A stretch of 64,000 nucleotides of DNA from Agrypnia vestita (taxonomy: Eukaryota > Arthropoda > Insecta > Trichoptera > Phryganeidae). The translations under genes were made by a program, and so were the position numbers. Positions 21,593 through 31,832 of the stretch are shown in pieces. The stretch is taken from positions 1 through 64,000 of the forward strand of contig JADDOH010011058.1 in assembly GCA_016648135.1 (NCBI GenBank). The letters run 5' to 3'. Position 1 is the first letter of the stretch, and each line of letters starts with the position of its first letter. The notes under the pieces were generated by a model that saw nothing but the letters and a program-made list of their open reading frames with translations, did not search any database and was not told the origin of the DNA.

Positions 21593-21924
21593 AAATCTAT
21601 TTAAAATTTAGTAAAGTTATTATTTTCGACCCTAGTAACCGCATCTTTCATCCCCTCAACCCCCAGACATCTTAACTTTCTCCAAATATAGCTTATTTTT
21701 TGGAGATTTTATGTAAAATGTATGTTTTAGTCTGTAGTTAATCATGGTATTGATCAATAAATGTGTTACATCTTATTTCGAATTACTTTTGTCATTCGTA
21801 ATGGAGTAAGTTAATATTTAAAAAAAAGAATTTCCTCTTTGCGAAGCGAAGGATAATAAACCATTGGCGCACATGAGCGTAATGCTGCAAAGTAAACAGA
21901 AGGACTTAGTCACACAGCTTGTGC
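21593..21924. other. Unassigned spacer
   Basis: Nothing recognised. Confidence 0.4.
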
Positions 21925-22482
21925 GATCATTAAATGATATTCTTGTTACGAAATATGTGTGGCTGTTTGTGTATATTGTGAAATTAGTCTTCTTGAAGCT
22001 CAGACTCAGACAAAACTTACATTGATCAAAAGCTATGTACGGTCAGTTCTACTTTACGGTGTTGAAGCATGGACGCTGAAGGTGACTACTCTAAATCGCC
22101 TAGAGGCGTTCGAAATGTGGATACATCGTAAAATGTTAAGGATATCTTGGACTGACATGACTAGTAATGTTGAATTTTTCCGTAGAGCAAATACAAATAG
22201 ACAGTTACTCAATATAGTAAAGCTCCGTAAAATTTCATATTTTGGTCATATAATGAGAGGCGAAAAATACTCCATCCTTCAGCTCGTCATGAAGGGGAAG
22301 ATTGAGGGTCGCAGAGGGGTCGGAAGGAGGCGGCATTCCTGGCTTGGAAACATCCGAGAGTGGACCGGGATAAGAAGCGTGGAAGAGCTGTTCCGCACTG
22401 CCCTGGACAGGGAAACTTTCTCCCAGATGATCGCCGACGTCGGGGGGACCCGACAGGGCACATGAAGAAGAAGAAGAAAGAT
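21925..22482 (+). pseudogene. NLR-3 non-LTR retrotransposon, RT C-terminus and 3' end
   Basis: A 168-codon frame from 21959 reads TLIKSYVRSVLLYGVEAWTL, NRLEAFEMWIHRKMLRISWT, KLRKISYFGHIMRGEKYS, GKIEGRRGVGRRRHSWLGNI and REWTGIRS. These are the post-palm blocks of a widespread insect non-LTR family (LYGCETWTL, LEAFEMW.YRRMLKI.W, FGH..R, GR.SWL). The frame is intact to its stop and the copy ends in GAAGAAGAAGAAG at 22463-22476, the 3' simple-repeat tail. 5'-truncated, without catalytic domain. It is the least decayed RT piece in the window, suggesting recent insertion. Confidence 0.88.
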
Positions 22483-22504
22483 AATGATTACGTTGACTGT
22501 CTGT

Positions 22505-22620
22505 CTGTCCGTCTGTCGGTATGTAATTTCGTAACTTCCTAGAATTAAAACATTAGAAAATTATAGTGTGACACGCAATCAGCGCGCGGCTCAGGCACAC
22601 GCAAAGGTCGAAATTACATG
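22505..22620 (+). repeat. Dispersed repeat shared with 6195-6310
   Basis: A TCTG-rich start (CTGTCTGTCCGTCTGTCGG) is followed by GTAACTTCC, GTGACACGCAATCAGC and CACACGCAAAGGTCG, matching the 6.2-kb copy in order and spacing. Confidence 0.5.
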
Positions 22621-22884
22621 GCCTTGACATTTTTATATTTTTATTTTATTATATTTAGTTTAAGGTTTTAGCAAATAGTCAGTTAAAAAATTATGGTCTT
22701 CTATTCATGAATTTTCAGCTTCAAAATCCCGCAATTATTTTGTCTTTCACTGTTTTTGAGGTGAACTTCAAACCCTCGGATGCCAGTTACCAGGAGTTAT
22801 GTGATAGAATAAGAACTGTGATTATGGAAAAGTGGCAAGAAAGATGGGACACGCCGCCTCTCCGTGGACCGCCAAAAAGATAGT

Positions 22885-23095
22885 ATAAATGTATACTAGG
22901 GCTTAGCAAAGACGTGAACCAATGTTTTTGACTTGTTATAGCTAATATTCTTACTATTTTCAAAATAAGCTAAACGCTTGTGCTAGGAAAATATGACTAA
23001 CTTGCTGGTGTACTGGAATGGGGCTCGAACCACCAACCACCAGATCACTAGACAAGCGTCATGAACATTACACCAACAAACTACTCAAAGTTGAA
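22885..23095 (-). mobile_element. tRNA-derived SINE, copy 2
   Basis: Minus strand: TTTGTTGGTGTAATG (A-box region), GCTTGTCTAGTGATCTGGTG, B box GGTTCGAGCCC (23021-23031), ACACCAGCAAGTTAGTCATA and TAGCACAAGCGTTTAGCTTA. This matches copy 1 (17705) and copy 3 (58690) through head and body. The A box is diverged. Not a functional tRNA gene. Confidence 0.85.
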
Positions 23096-23709
23096 AACCT
23101 TATTAAAAACTATTGTAAAAAAAAAAATTATAAGAATTTATTAAATTTAAATTGTTTTTGCAAATTAATAAATGTATTTCTTTGTTTTTAATAATGAATA
23201 TACCTACCTACTTCCAATTTCAATTTTTATTATACGTAGTATTGGCCCCGAAACATTTTGATTATTCAATAAATAGTGCTTTTATACTGAATGTTTTCAT
23301 TTTATTAATAAAATAAAATAAATTAAATAAAACTGCCATACGGTGCATATTGGATTTTTTATTTTATCTAATGCACATGGTCTACTCGTTCATTGATGCA
23401 GAATATAAACCCTTAATAGTGTTTTAATCTCGTTGACATTTGACCTCATTTCCCGACCTTGGTGATATTCGGCAAGGGTCAGCGACTTAATTTACATTCT
23501 GATCTTCCGACTTATACTACCCGGAAGACCTTCACGTCCTGACTCCATAAACAAGTCGGATTCAGGGTAACTCTACCCTTATTTGATTCACAAACCGTGG
23601 AGCCGACGTGTCAAGTTCAGGCAACCAGAGAAACGCAACCTGCAGCTATATAAGGGAAGTCTTAAATGTATATTCGTTAATTAATTAATTCACTAATTGT
23701 GATTAAGTG
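23096..23709. other. Unassigned; TATA-like site near 23645
   Basis: CCCGAAACATTTTGATTATT near 23245 with CAATAAATAGTG behind it faintly recalls a PLE-A tail but lacks the CTGATGA core. CTATATAAGGGAAG at about 23645 resembles a TATA box within a GC-richer stretch, possibly another LTR remnant. Confidence 0.3.
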
Positions 23710-23860
23710 TAGATGCTTTACGGAGACGAAGCTATTTATGTTGGAAAGTAGATTTGGAAATCTTTTGTGTTAATAAGATTACGACCTATCATATGGCTGA
23801 CTTAAGTGATCACTATACACGATGTAAGTTCCATCAATTCTAACCAAGATCGCCCATAAA
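23710..23860 (+). repeat. Dispersed repeat R1, copy 3
   Basis: TTTACGGAGACGAAGCTATT, GGCTGACTTAAGTGATCACT and TCCATCAATTCTAACC align with copies at 250, 18870 and 56610. Confidence 0.55.
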
Positions 23861-24677
23861 TCTATCACCACAAATTTATATAAAGCTGACATTCAAACAT
23901 AAAAATTTCGACATTTTTGTCGGATTATAACTAATATTTTAAATATTTGATCCAGAACTTTAACAAAATAATATAAGTACTTTCTAATGTACCGTTCATC
24001 CCAACCTATATATTAATTACGCTAACCAATGTCTCTGATGGATGTTTTCTGTTGCCAGTCAAAATATCATTTTACAATACATTAAAAAGATTGTTTTTTT
24101 TGAGTTTTATAGATTACTTTAAAATACTTTAGATATAATTAAATATGTAGAAATATTATATGCGTTATTTAATACGAAGATGACATTTATTGATTATAAA
24201 TAACGAAATAGATATTTTCTTCATTCAATTCTATTTTTACTCCTGGCAAGTCATATCAAAATTGAATTTTGACATATCGACCGTTTGGCAGATTATGCAT
24301 CTAGATTTGGACGCGAAACGCATCTTAATATCGTGAATATTAATTTTGAGATTACACCTTTATATTATGCACCTAAATTGTGAGGTTAAGACACACATGC
24401 TACCTTATGCGTAGATTATTAAGCTTTCTTGGTTAAGTTTTTATTTTAAAAAGATTTCGATTTTTTCACTAGTAAAAATAGCAAATATGTCAATATCGGG
24501 TAGGTTGGTACTTAAGTAATAGAAATATCACGATCTTTGTATTGGCTTGATAAATATTGCGTTTTAGAAATTCCGATGCTTGAGAAAGTCACGCAGATGT
24601 ATTGTGACATCACTTGAATTGGCCGCAAAACGCCACCATAACTGTACGCAGGGCCTAGCAGTATTGCTTGCCCAACG
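23861..24677. other. Unassigned spacer
   Basis: CGCAGGGCCTAGCAG at about 24650 is repeated at 25174, on the far side of the small element that follows. No other structure was seen. Confidence 0.4.
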
Positions 24678-25100
24678 TAACTTGGCGTGCGGCGAATTTT
24701 GAACTAAAACCCGCCACGCCCGCGGTAACCCCTCGCCCTGTCATTCAGTTCATTCTCGTCTTTGAGCGCGAGCTGTGACATCTTGATTACCAATATACAC
24801 TGAATTATTATGTCCAAAACATCCTAAACAGTCTGGGATGGTGCAAGAACAATTGCCAATGAAGTATTAAAGTTTTGTGAAGCTGAAAAAGCGAATAATG
24901 GACCGATATTACCGTCTGACAGTTTGAGAGATAGAACGGCCGCCAATACTGCATGGTTTCTTTAGTGCTGCCCGACCAATTTCTGTATTTAATACGACAC
25001 CGGTCACTGGACATTCTGTACATTATGTATTGTGTAATAAATTTACACCCTGACAACTTCTGTTACGCGATAGGGACGCCCTCCCTCGCACGCCAAGTTA
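24678..25100 (+). mobile_element. Small TA-flanked element with DDE-transposase N-terminal remnant
   Basis: Left terminus TAACTTGGCGTGCG (24678-24691) and right terminus CGCACGCCAAGTTA (25087-25100) are perfect inverted repeats including TA at each outer end, as expected for a Tc1/mariner-type TA duplication. Inside, the plus strand from about 24835 reads VWDGARTIANEVLKFCEAEK, then LPSDSLRDRTAAN. That resembles the N-terminal helix-turn-helix region of some insect DDE transposases, but I am not sure of the family. At 423 bp it is a deletion derivative. Confidence 0.6.
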
Positions 25101-25163
25101 TAGTGGTACGTCTATAGGCAATGGACGATAGCCAATTGTAAATACCAATGGTCGCGTAGCGGC

Positions 25164-25226
25164 CCACACAGCCGCCCGCAGGGCCTAGCAGCAAGCAATC
25201 GGCAATAGCCGATTGCTTAACTGCTA
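25164..25226. repeat. Hairpin next to a duplicated CGCAGGGCCTAGCAG
   Basis: CGCAGGGCCTAGCAG at 25172-25186 repeats the sequence at about 24650. It is followed by AAGCAATCGGC-AATA-GCCGATTGCTT, an 11-base palindrome with a 3-4 base loop. The origin is unknown. Confidence 0.55.
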
Positions 25227-25998
25227 CGTATAATAATTTCGTTGTCTGTCCGTCCGTCCGTCGTAACTTCTTTATATTAAAAAAACTTATTTTCTTCTTC
25301 TTTTTTTCTTAAATTTTTCGTTTCTTTTTATCATTTTTCTTTTTTTATTAAATAAGTATTTATTTATTAATAAAAAAAAGATTAAATATTATTACTGTTA
25401 TTTTTGGCGGGTTACTCTAATAATAATTAAAAAATAAATCGAGGGCAGTTTTTTGACCGACAATTATACGGATAATTATTAGGAAATCTGATAAAATTTT
25501 CAAGATTGAATACTTTCTTAAACGAGAAACGTTGTCACCTGCCAAAACTTTGCTAATAGAAATAAATTTGGTGATTCGGTAATCAAACTTAGTCCATCCA
25601 GATTATTAGAGTTGTGGACAGTTCTCACCTTTCAAATGAACGAAAGGTTTTTCTTTTCACTCTCGGAAATTAATTTGGGGTAAGACTTTTAGCGCCTGAT
25701 AAGAATTAATTCGGCAGTAACCCCAAATAACATTTTTTTAAACCACCATTGCACGGAAAAAATCATTTAATTATCTTTTTATTCTTTTACCCTATTTTAG
25801 TGTACCTTTTTCTTACAAGCTTAGTGTTCTAGATGACGTATGACTCTTTAGCGTGGATAAAGCTTGATTTTATTTTAAATTATTTTAGTTTTTATTGCAA
25901 AAAAGCATTATTTCAATTCTTTCCATTTATTTCATAGCCATCTTCAGCCTCATATTGAGCTTCTTCAAATATTTATCTGCAATTGGGGTTGAAGAGCA
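25227..25998. other. Unassigned spacer
   Basis: A GTCTGTCCGTCC run with GTAACTTC at 25241-25268 matches the start of the repeat at 22505. Nothing else was recognised. Confidence 0.4.
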
Positions 25999-26772
25999 TT
26001 TGAAGACCCCACGGCAAGAAGTTGTTAAGTAACATTCAAGTCATTTTGAGATAATTAGATATTTGCATTTCGCCTTAGAAAAATATGTTTTATCGCTAAT
26101 TCAAGATTAATTTTTATTGATTACTGTCATTGATTAAAATATCAAAAAAGTATTTACAAAGTATAAAAAACCCATTTATGTACAAAAAAATAAAAATACA
26201 CTAATTTTCTCTAAAAAAATGTAGTTAACAACCATTTTTTCGCCTCTGGATTTCGCCAATTTTAATTGAATAACACCTTTTTAAGATTGGTAAAACACGA
26301 ACATTAAACAACCCTTCAAATGCTATCCGTTTTTATTATTATTATTATCCAAAATTACAAAATACCTGGCATGTTAATTAATAATACAAAACATGGTGTG
26401 TACCATTTAAAATTATTGAAAAATAATATATAAGTACATATTACAATAAGTCTTCAAATAAAAATAAATATATGACAGTACTGCCAGAGTAAAATTTATA
26501 TTAACGAATTAAAAGGCGTGTTCATTTCAGAATGATGGCATGAACATGTTATCCTTGAAGATAACATGTTCTTCCCATTAGTAACTGATTTGATTTTTAT
26601 GAAAAAGTGTAATTAACATGTTCATCCCTATGATTTGAACATGTTCTAATTATTCTTAAGTTCTGAACTTATTTCCAATGGAAAGAGAGTACAATATTTA
26701 GTTTAGACGGCTTATTAACTCATTTTTGGCAAAAATGTTACTTAACAACTTCTTGCCATGGGGTCTTCATTT
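25999..26772. mobile_element. Element with about 38-bp terminal inverted repeats
   Basis: Left TGAAGACCCCACGGCAAGAA followed by GTTGTTAAGTAACATT (25999-26035) is inverted at the right end as AATGTTACTTAACAAC and TTCTTGCCATGGGGTCTTCA (about 26735-26772), with one mismatch. The interior is AT-rich and non-coding, with a cluster of AACATGTT palindromes at 26542-26650. The terminal sequence does not match a superfamily I can name, and the target duplication is unclear. Confidence 0.75.
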
Positions 26773-28004
26773 GTTAAAGAATATAACCCTGTCTTACTTC
26801 GCTCCTTATTTCTACTACTTGGGTTAATTAGTATTTTACCTTCACTAATGCCTTTTGATGCCAATACTAGTTTCATATTTTTCGGATATCCTTATCTTTA
26901 ATAAATAAATAGTCTAGCATCTGCATATTATGTAAAACTTTTATCTCAGCACGGGCATAGCTAATATATTAAGGATCCAACCTTGTGTGTGTTCTTATAT
27001 TTGAACTCAGGCACGTTTTTTATTTGATTTCTTTTCTAAATTTAATGCTAAGTATAATTAAATATTTTGAAATATATATTTTGGCGTACATTTTCACGAA
27101 ACGTGTCAGATAATGAGATTATTCCGCCGTGTTCTGTGTTTGTTTTGCTGGTAGCCGTCAGATGTCAGCATAACTAAAAAGACGTTAATAGGACCTTGAA
27201 TAAATAACCAACATACCATAGTTTAGATACAAATTCCAAAATGTTCCCTTTCCAAATAATCTTTCGACCATAAATAAATAATCCCCGCTCACCGCAACAC
27301 CGAAAAGGTAAAACGCTTTCAGGACAGACTTTAATAATTCATGAGAATAATTTCTCTCATTTTATTTGGGCGACTTTATTCAAACAGTATTTCGACTACT
27401 TGGAAACAATAAGGATTTTATCTAAATGTAGAATTCTTCGAGTTATAATTTTATTTTTTAATAAACTTTAGTTATATTATAAGGAAAGAGCGCTCTGCCA
27501 TATTTCCATTCCCTCTTTACACGGTGGTGTCAAATTGTCGTTTAAGAAAACAATGTTGAATTTACGATTTAATATTTTAGACAACCGAACATTTACATTT
27601 TTATTTATATAAATAAATAGTAGGTATATAAAAATAAATTAGGTATACAAAAACATACTCGTATTCGAATGCAACGCTGTGCCAAAATTTCAAGGCAATC
27701 AGACATTATCGATTTCGTACAAACGAATATTTACATTTTAATTTATATAGATTTAATAAAATTTTTGCAAAATTATTTTAGCCAAGGGGGGGACAAGATA
27801 TTGGAGGAAGTGAGAGGGGGTGACTTTATTTTCCACAAGATCCTAGAGTGCAACTTAACAAAATTTGGAGCAATGTTGCCCACGTCGAGAATCAACGGTC
27901 TAGACAAATAAAATTTGCAAAAGCTTTAATAATGTATTGATTTTTCGAGATAATAACTAAATAACTAACCAACGCGCCTGTTTTCTGACCTGGCTCACAG
28001 CTTT
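26773..28004. other. Unassigned spacer
   Basis: An 80-codon frame at 27669 has no recognised motif. ATTCCCTCTTTACACGGTGG at 27510 resembles ATTCCCTCTTTAGACTGTTG at 30041, a weak dispersed repeat. Confidence 0.4.
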
Positions 28005-28258
28005 TGTTTCGTCCGCTTTCATACACACTTTCGATTATTGAAACTTCTGACAGAGACATCCTCCAATATTTGATTTATCTGGTCAGGCCAGGTCTTCCGC
28101 GAACGCTCTCTGTTTCTGCTGGCTTCAACACACGCCTCATAAATTTTCTTTGTCATCCTTTCCTTGCTCATTCATTCCACGTGGCCAAACCATTTCAACA
28201 ATCCTTTCTTTATTCTATGTTTACTTCTAGTTCTTTCATTCACCATTCTGTCGTGTAA
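28005..28258 (-). pseudogene. NLR-2 non-LTR retrotransposon, 3' coding fragment
   Basis: On the minus strand, RIKKGLLKWFGHVE is followed by MSKERMTKKIYEACVEASRN and a broken SRKTWPDQINQILEDVSVRS. This corresponds to the LRWFGHVERM and GRPR.SW.DQI..IL segments of NLR-2. An in-frame stop lies within the FGHVE-MSKE boundary. The plus-strand open frame here is an antisense shadow. Confidence 0.75.
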
Positions 28259-28910
28259 ATATTTTCCATTATATACCTAACATAAGCCTTATAAAAATAA
28301 TAAATAAGAATTGATTGACCCCAAAGTCTATTGTTTTAATAATCACGAACCTAATCAAGTTCTTCAATCATTCTTTTCTGCCGATTTTACGGCCATTATT
28401 ATTTATTTTTTTATTTATTAGAGACACTAACAGGATTATAGGTACATAATACTCTGATAATAAACATTATAGTGAAGACTATGCCCATTATCCCAATTAC
28501 AAGTGTCTTCGGCACGCTCTAGTAACATGTATTTTTGCAATTAATTATATTTTACATGTACATTTATGTGTATTGTATATTTTGTGTATGAATGTAGTGC
28601 GATTAGTATTTAATGAATGATTGATTTAATGGATCTATAGGTTCATGTCATCGTTAAGAAAGTGGATGTTGTGTGTGAGTGAGTTTTTAAACGAAGATTA
28701 GGTATCTGCAAGAATATCAACATGAATGTTAGGGTCAGCACAATACAAATTATGTACAATTTTCATCCATTAACATTAATGTTAAATTCAGAGTGGATCG
28801 TTTTAAGAATGTACTGCCTTTGCAAAACTTCTTTGACCGTTTCTTCTGCTAGTCTATTCCATCCTCTTATCTACTGAGATGCCATCAAGGAAAATATCAT
28901 CTATATAAAA
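28259..28910. other. Unassigned spacer
   Basis: Nothing recognised with confidence. Confidence 0.4.
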
Positions 28911-29690
28911 GGTGTCCCAAAATTTACGCAAGATTTGAATTTTTCCATAACCATTTTAAATAAATGTGGCTGAATTTCGTTGATGCAGCGTTAAATCTCC
29001 TCCTTCAATGCATGGTTGGTTGTGGGCTTGTTGGCAAAGACCTTTGATTTTAAATAACCCCATAAAAAGAAATCAAGTGGTGTTAAATCACATGACCTAG
29101 GGGGCCAATTCTGATCACCGAAAGGAGAGAGTACACGACCAGGAAATGTCTCCAGCAGTAATTGAATTGTTTCACGGGCTGTATGGCGTGTGGCACCGTC
29201 CTCTTGAAATCACATGTCATCCACATCAACATCATCTAATTTAGGCAGAAAGAACTTGGTTATCATGTCGCGGTATCGAGCACCAGTAACAGCCACTGCT
29301 TGACCAGCCTCATTTTCGAATAAGTAAGGTCCAATGATGCCTCCAGCCCAAATCCCCACCAAACAGTGACACGTTGCATTTGTTTTTGGATAATCACATG
29401 TGGGTTTTATAACCCCGAATGCGGCAATTTTGATGATTCACAAAGGCATCAAGATGAAAATAAGCTTCATCGCTTAGGATGATTTTGCTCGAAATTTGCA
29501 AACTATGGCTGCCAAACTTTCACTATTTTTGAAATATTTTTCTACAATGAAAACGCGTTGTTCTCTCAAATAGTGCTCCATTTAAATTAACCCTAAACTG
29601 TCAGCTGTCAAACGGTTTTTTTTTTTAGTTGCCAACACCTTACCACACAAATGGTGACAAATTCAGATCTTGCGTAAATTCTGGGACACC
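28911..29690 (-). pseudogene. Internally deleted mariner-type transposon with transposase remnant
   Basis: Terminal inverted repeats GGTGTCCCAAAATTTACGCA (28911) and its inverted partner GCGTAAATTCTGGGACACC (ending 29690) bound 780 bp. The minus strand encodes MEHYLREQRVFIVEKYF (N-terminus), then after a large internal deletion SDEAYFHLDAFVNHQNC, VGIWAGGIIGPYLFENEAGQ, FQEDGATRHTAR and NWPPRSCDLTPLDFFLWGYL. These carry the first Asp (HLD), the second Asp (EDGA) and a third Asp 37 residues later, as in Tc1/mariner-superfamily DDD/E proteins. A stop replaces the Trp expected just before FQEDG. Helix-turn-helix domains are missing. It is dead but still has both ends, so it could be moved in trans. 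Confidence 0.9.
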
Positions 29691-30104
29691 CCATTGTGAG
29701 CTTGCATTGAGAAAATATACTCGCAAATCCTTAACATTCCTGATTACAACTCAATATGGTTCGTGTTTCAGAAAAATTGCAGCCATTTGAATTGCAAACT
29801 TCGCCTGTGTCTGTTTCAATGCTATTCTTAACACAGAATATGTTTATTCAGCGAGAATCGAAATTCGTCAGTTACCAAAAAAATGTTAGAAAATTTCGTA
29901 ACATTTTCATGTACTCTCATTTTTACCTCGTGTTTTATTTTCATCTTTACCGACCGATATCGAAATCACTAATTTGAAATCAAACAGAGAAATTAATCTC
30001 GCTAAATCTTACATGCTTAGTGAATACCCTACCATTTTTTTATTCCCTCTTTAGACTGTTGTGTGAAATTGTTACAAATGCATGTATTTGTGTAAGAATT
30101 AAAT
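29691..30104. other. Unassigned spacer
   Basis: A 73-codon frame at 29756 has no recognised motif. Confidence 0.4.
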
Positions 30105-30158
30105 GCATTAATTAATATAAAATATGTTTTATTTTAACATTGCAATATGAGTTTTTAA

Positions 30159-30489
30159 TTTATTTTTATTTATTTATTGTTTATTTACATTAAGATTAGT
30201 TGATACAAGATACTAATAACTGCCACACTAGGTAAAAACCTGTTCTGTGGCATTTATTCTCATATGGTATTTATTTAGCGGTAAAAAATGACAATTAAAG
30301 AATCTAAATCTAAAAGAAAATAAAAAGTAAAAATATACATACAACGTCAAGATAAAAATTTAAAGTAAATCATAGGAATAATCAGCATACCTTCTACCTG
30401 ATATTTTTATAAACTTATTAATATGATGTTTAAAAGGTTTGTGTACAGTTATTTCTTTAGTTTCATTAGGTAACTTATTGAAAACAAGC
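30159..30489 (-). pseudogene. Non-LTR retrotransposon 3' end, nested in PLE-B
   Basis: Minus strand: KLPNETKEITVHK and FKHHINKFIKIS, then the UTR hairpin (30231-30262: TGCCACA/TGTGGCA outer, AGGT/ACCT inner) and an A-rich tail at the left end. This is the same family as 9866-10352. It is flanked by TTTTA on both sides (30154-30158 and 30490-30494), a plausible 5-bp target duplication. The 5' end is cut at GAAAACAAG, so the insert is heavily truncated. Confidence 0.8.
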
Positions 30490-30540
30490 TTTTACTACTA
30501 TAGTTTCGAGAGGAGCTGTCTCTCTCATCAGGTATGGTTA
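30490..30540 (-). ncRNA. Hammerhead-ribozyme-like motif, PLE-B, canonical core
   Basis: Minus strand order: CATAC, CTGATGA (30525-30531), GAGAG, a 7-base loop, CTCTC, GAAAC (30503-30507), TATA, GTA, then GTA. Helix II is five perfect pairs and joins the core without the extra base seen in PLE-A. Helix III would be A-U and C-G closing a TATA loop. Helix I has three pairs (TAC with GTA). Predicted cleavage follows A at 30496. The short helix I makes self-cleavage uncertain. Confidence 0.6.
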
Positions 30541-31209
30541 ATAAAACTTACAATATTAATAATGCTGCACCGCGAAGTAACTGCCAAATCTTTCAATGGC
30601 ATTAATTAATATTTTTATCTATTTTTATAAAACATTTTGAACAAATTGTTTTAATACTATTATTATTAAAATTTATTTATAGATGTTAAACAAACCAAAA
30701 AAAAATGCAAAATATATTTGTAAACTGCCTCATTCACGTACTGTGTGATTCTGCATATAGTGATTAGTATACCCTTCTCATCACTCGATGGACCAGTTCA
30801 GAGATTGAGTTCGACAATAATATTAAAGAATTTATAAAAAAAAACTGAATCAAAAAACTATTTAATACATGCGTGTTATATATGTCAGTATCTCTGATGA
30901 CGGTTTTTTCTCCTGGAACTGTAATTTTGGAACGTAGTAGTTAATGTACTTTTTTTCATATTCAATTCCTGGAGTGATGTTAATAAACAAATTAAAGTCA
31001 ATAATAATTTGATTGCAGCGTTTTTGAATTTCAAAATACGTGGCGAAAATGTTGTAAATACGAGACAGTATATAAGAAATACGGTGACAGCCCCATAAAT
31101 ATGGGACGCATGATTACCTTCAGTATATTTATTTTATATAAAACATGTCAAAATATGTAAATAAATTACTTGATAACCGGATAGAAAGTTGTGTGTATTT
31201 CGAAGTGTG

Positions 31210-31335
31210 TGTACAAAACAAGTTCTATGATAACGAGATTAGTAGGAGATAGATGAGGACAAGGATTTTGGAAAAGGTAAAATTGCTTTTGTCGGCTTTC
31301 AAAAATTGTTATGGTCTGTGATTTCGACAGGCTAG
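31210..31335 (+). repeat. Repeat shared with 20233-20345
   Basis: ACAAAACAAGTTCTATGATA, GTAGGAGATAGATGAGGACA and GGAAAAGGTAAAATTGCTTT align in order with 20236-20340. The GC-rich LTR-like body found at 20345 is not present here. Confidence 0.55.
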
Positions 31336-31479
31336 CCGGTATATTGTAGAGTATTATTGTAGGGTATATCATCGAAAACCTCCCACTAAAAACTGGTCAA
31401 TAATGTTTACATTGAAACAACAGGGAGTCGGGAATTATCCTGAAGAAGAATTATTGTGAATGAATTTTGTAGTATAATT

Positions 31480-31832
31480 AAACGAAATAACTTTGTTTAT
31501 TACCACTTAATTTTTGGTAAAATCAACCGGTTTCGGAAACAACGTTCCTTCGTCAGGGTTTATTTAAAACAAATTAAACTTGACAAAATTATGAATAATC
31601 ATAACTCAGTGTCAAGTGTCCAAATGGGGATAAATAGTGGGGGGTGCGAAAGAAACAGTTGATAGGGTGAAAGGGAATATATTCAAGATAGGACTATAAG
31701 TTAGATTTTTTTGGTTATTAATAATAGATTCATTATTATTTATGGCTTTCTTAATTTCTAGGGCTTCAGTTGGTTTTACCAAAAATTAAGTGCTGATAAA
31801 CAAAGTTATTTCATTTAATTATATTCATAATG
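31480..31832 (-). pseudogene. PLE-A fragment: GIY-YIG-side C-terminus plus hammerhead, between inverted repeats
   Basis: Minus strand 31767-31613 reads EALEIKKAINNNESIINNQK, NLTYSPILNIF and a Pro-rich tail. The LEALEI...II..Q......PILN pattern is the end of Penelope-like proteins, just after the GIY-YIG endonuclease. About 50 bases on, a hammerhead-like motif spans 31521-31562: CTGACGA (31550-31556), GGAAC/GTTTCC, GAAAC, CG, GTT, GATTT. The tail AAGTGGTAATAAACAAAG follows. At the other end, GAAATAACTTTGTTTATC and CACTTAATTTTTGGTAAAA (minus strand, 31832-31775) repeat that tail in inverted orientation. Confidence 0.8.

Larger units (their letters stand above)
30105..30600 (-). mobile_element. 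PLE-B terminus with canonical hammerhead motif, split by a non-LTR insertion
   Basis: Outer parts match 10784-11040: AAAATATGTTTTATTTTA and CAATATGAGTT on the left, ACTACTATAGTTT on the right, and further right GCACCGCGAAGTAACTGCC versus GCACAACGAAGTATCTACC. The 10.8-kb copy has nothing between GAGTT and ACTACTATAG, whereas here 331 bases of non-LTR sequence intervene. The hammerhead motif is described separately at 30490-30540. Confidence 0.7.

Noticed and set aside
23235..23300. GAAACATTTTGATT with AATAAATAGTG as a seventh PLE-A motif
   Set aside because: No CTGAYGA-like core or helix II precedes it.
23640..23660. CTATATAAGGG as a host gene promoter
   Set aside because: No coding exon follows and similar TATA boxes in this window belong to LTR-like segments.
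30895..30950. CTGATGACGGTTTTTTCTCC as a hammerhead
   Set aside because: The core matches but no GAAA follows a plausible helix II; GGAACGTAG is too far and unpaired.
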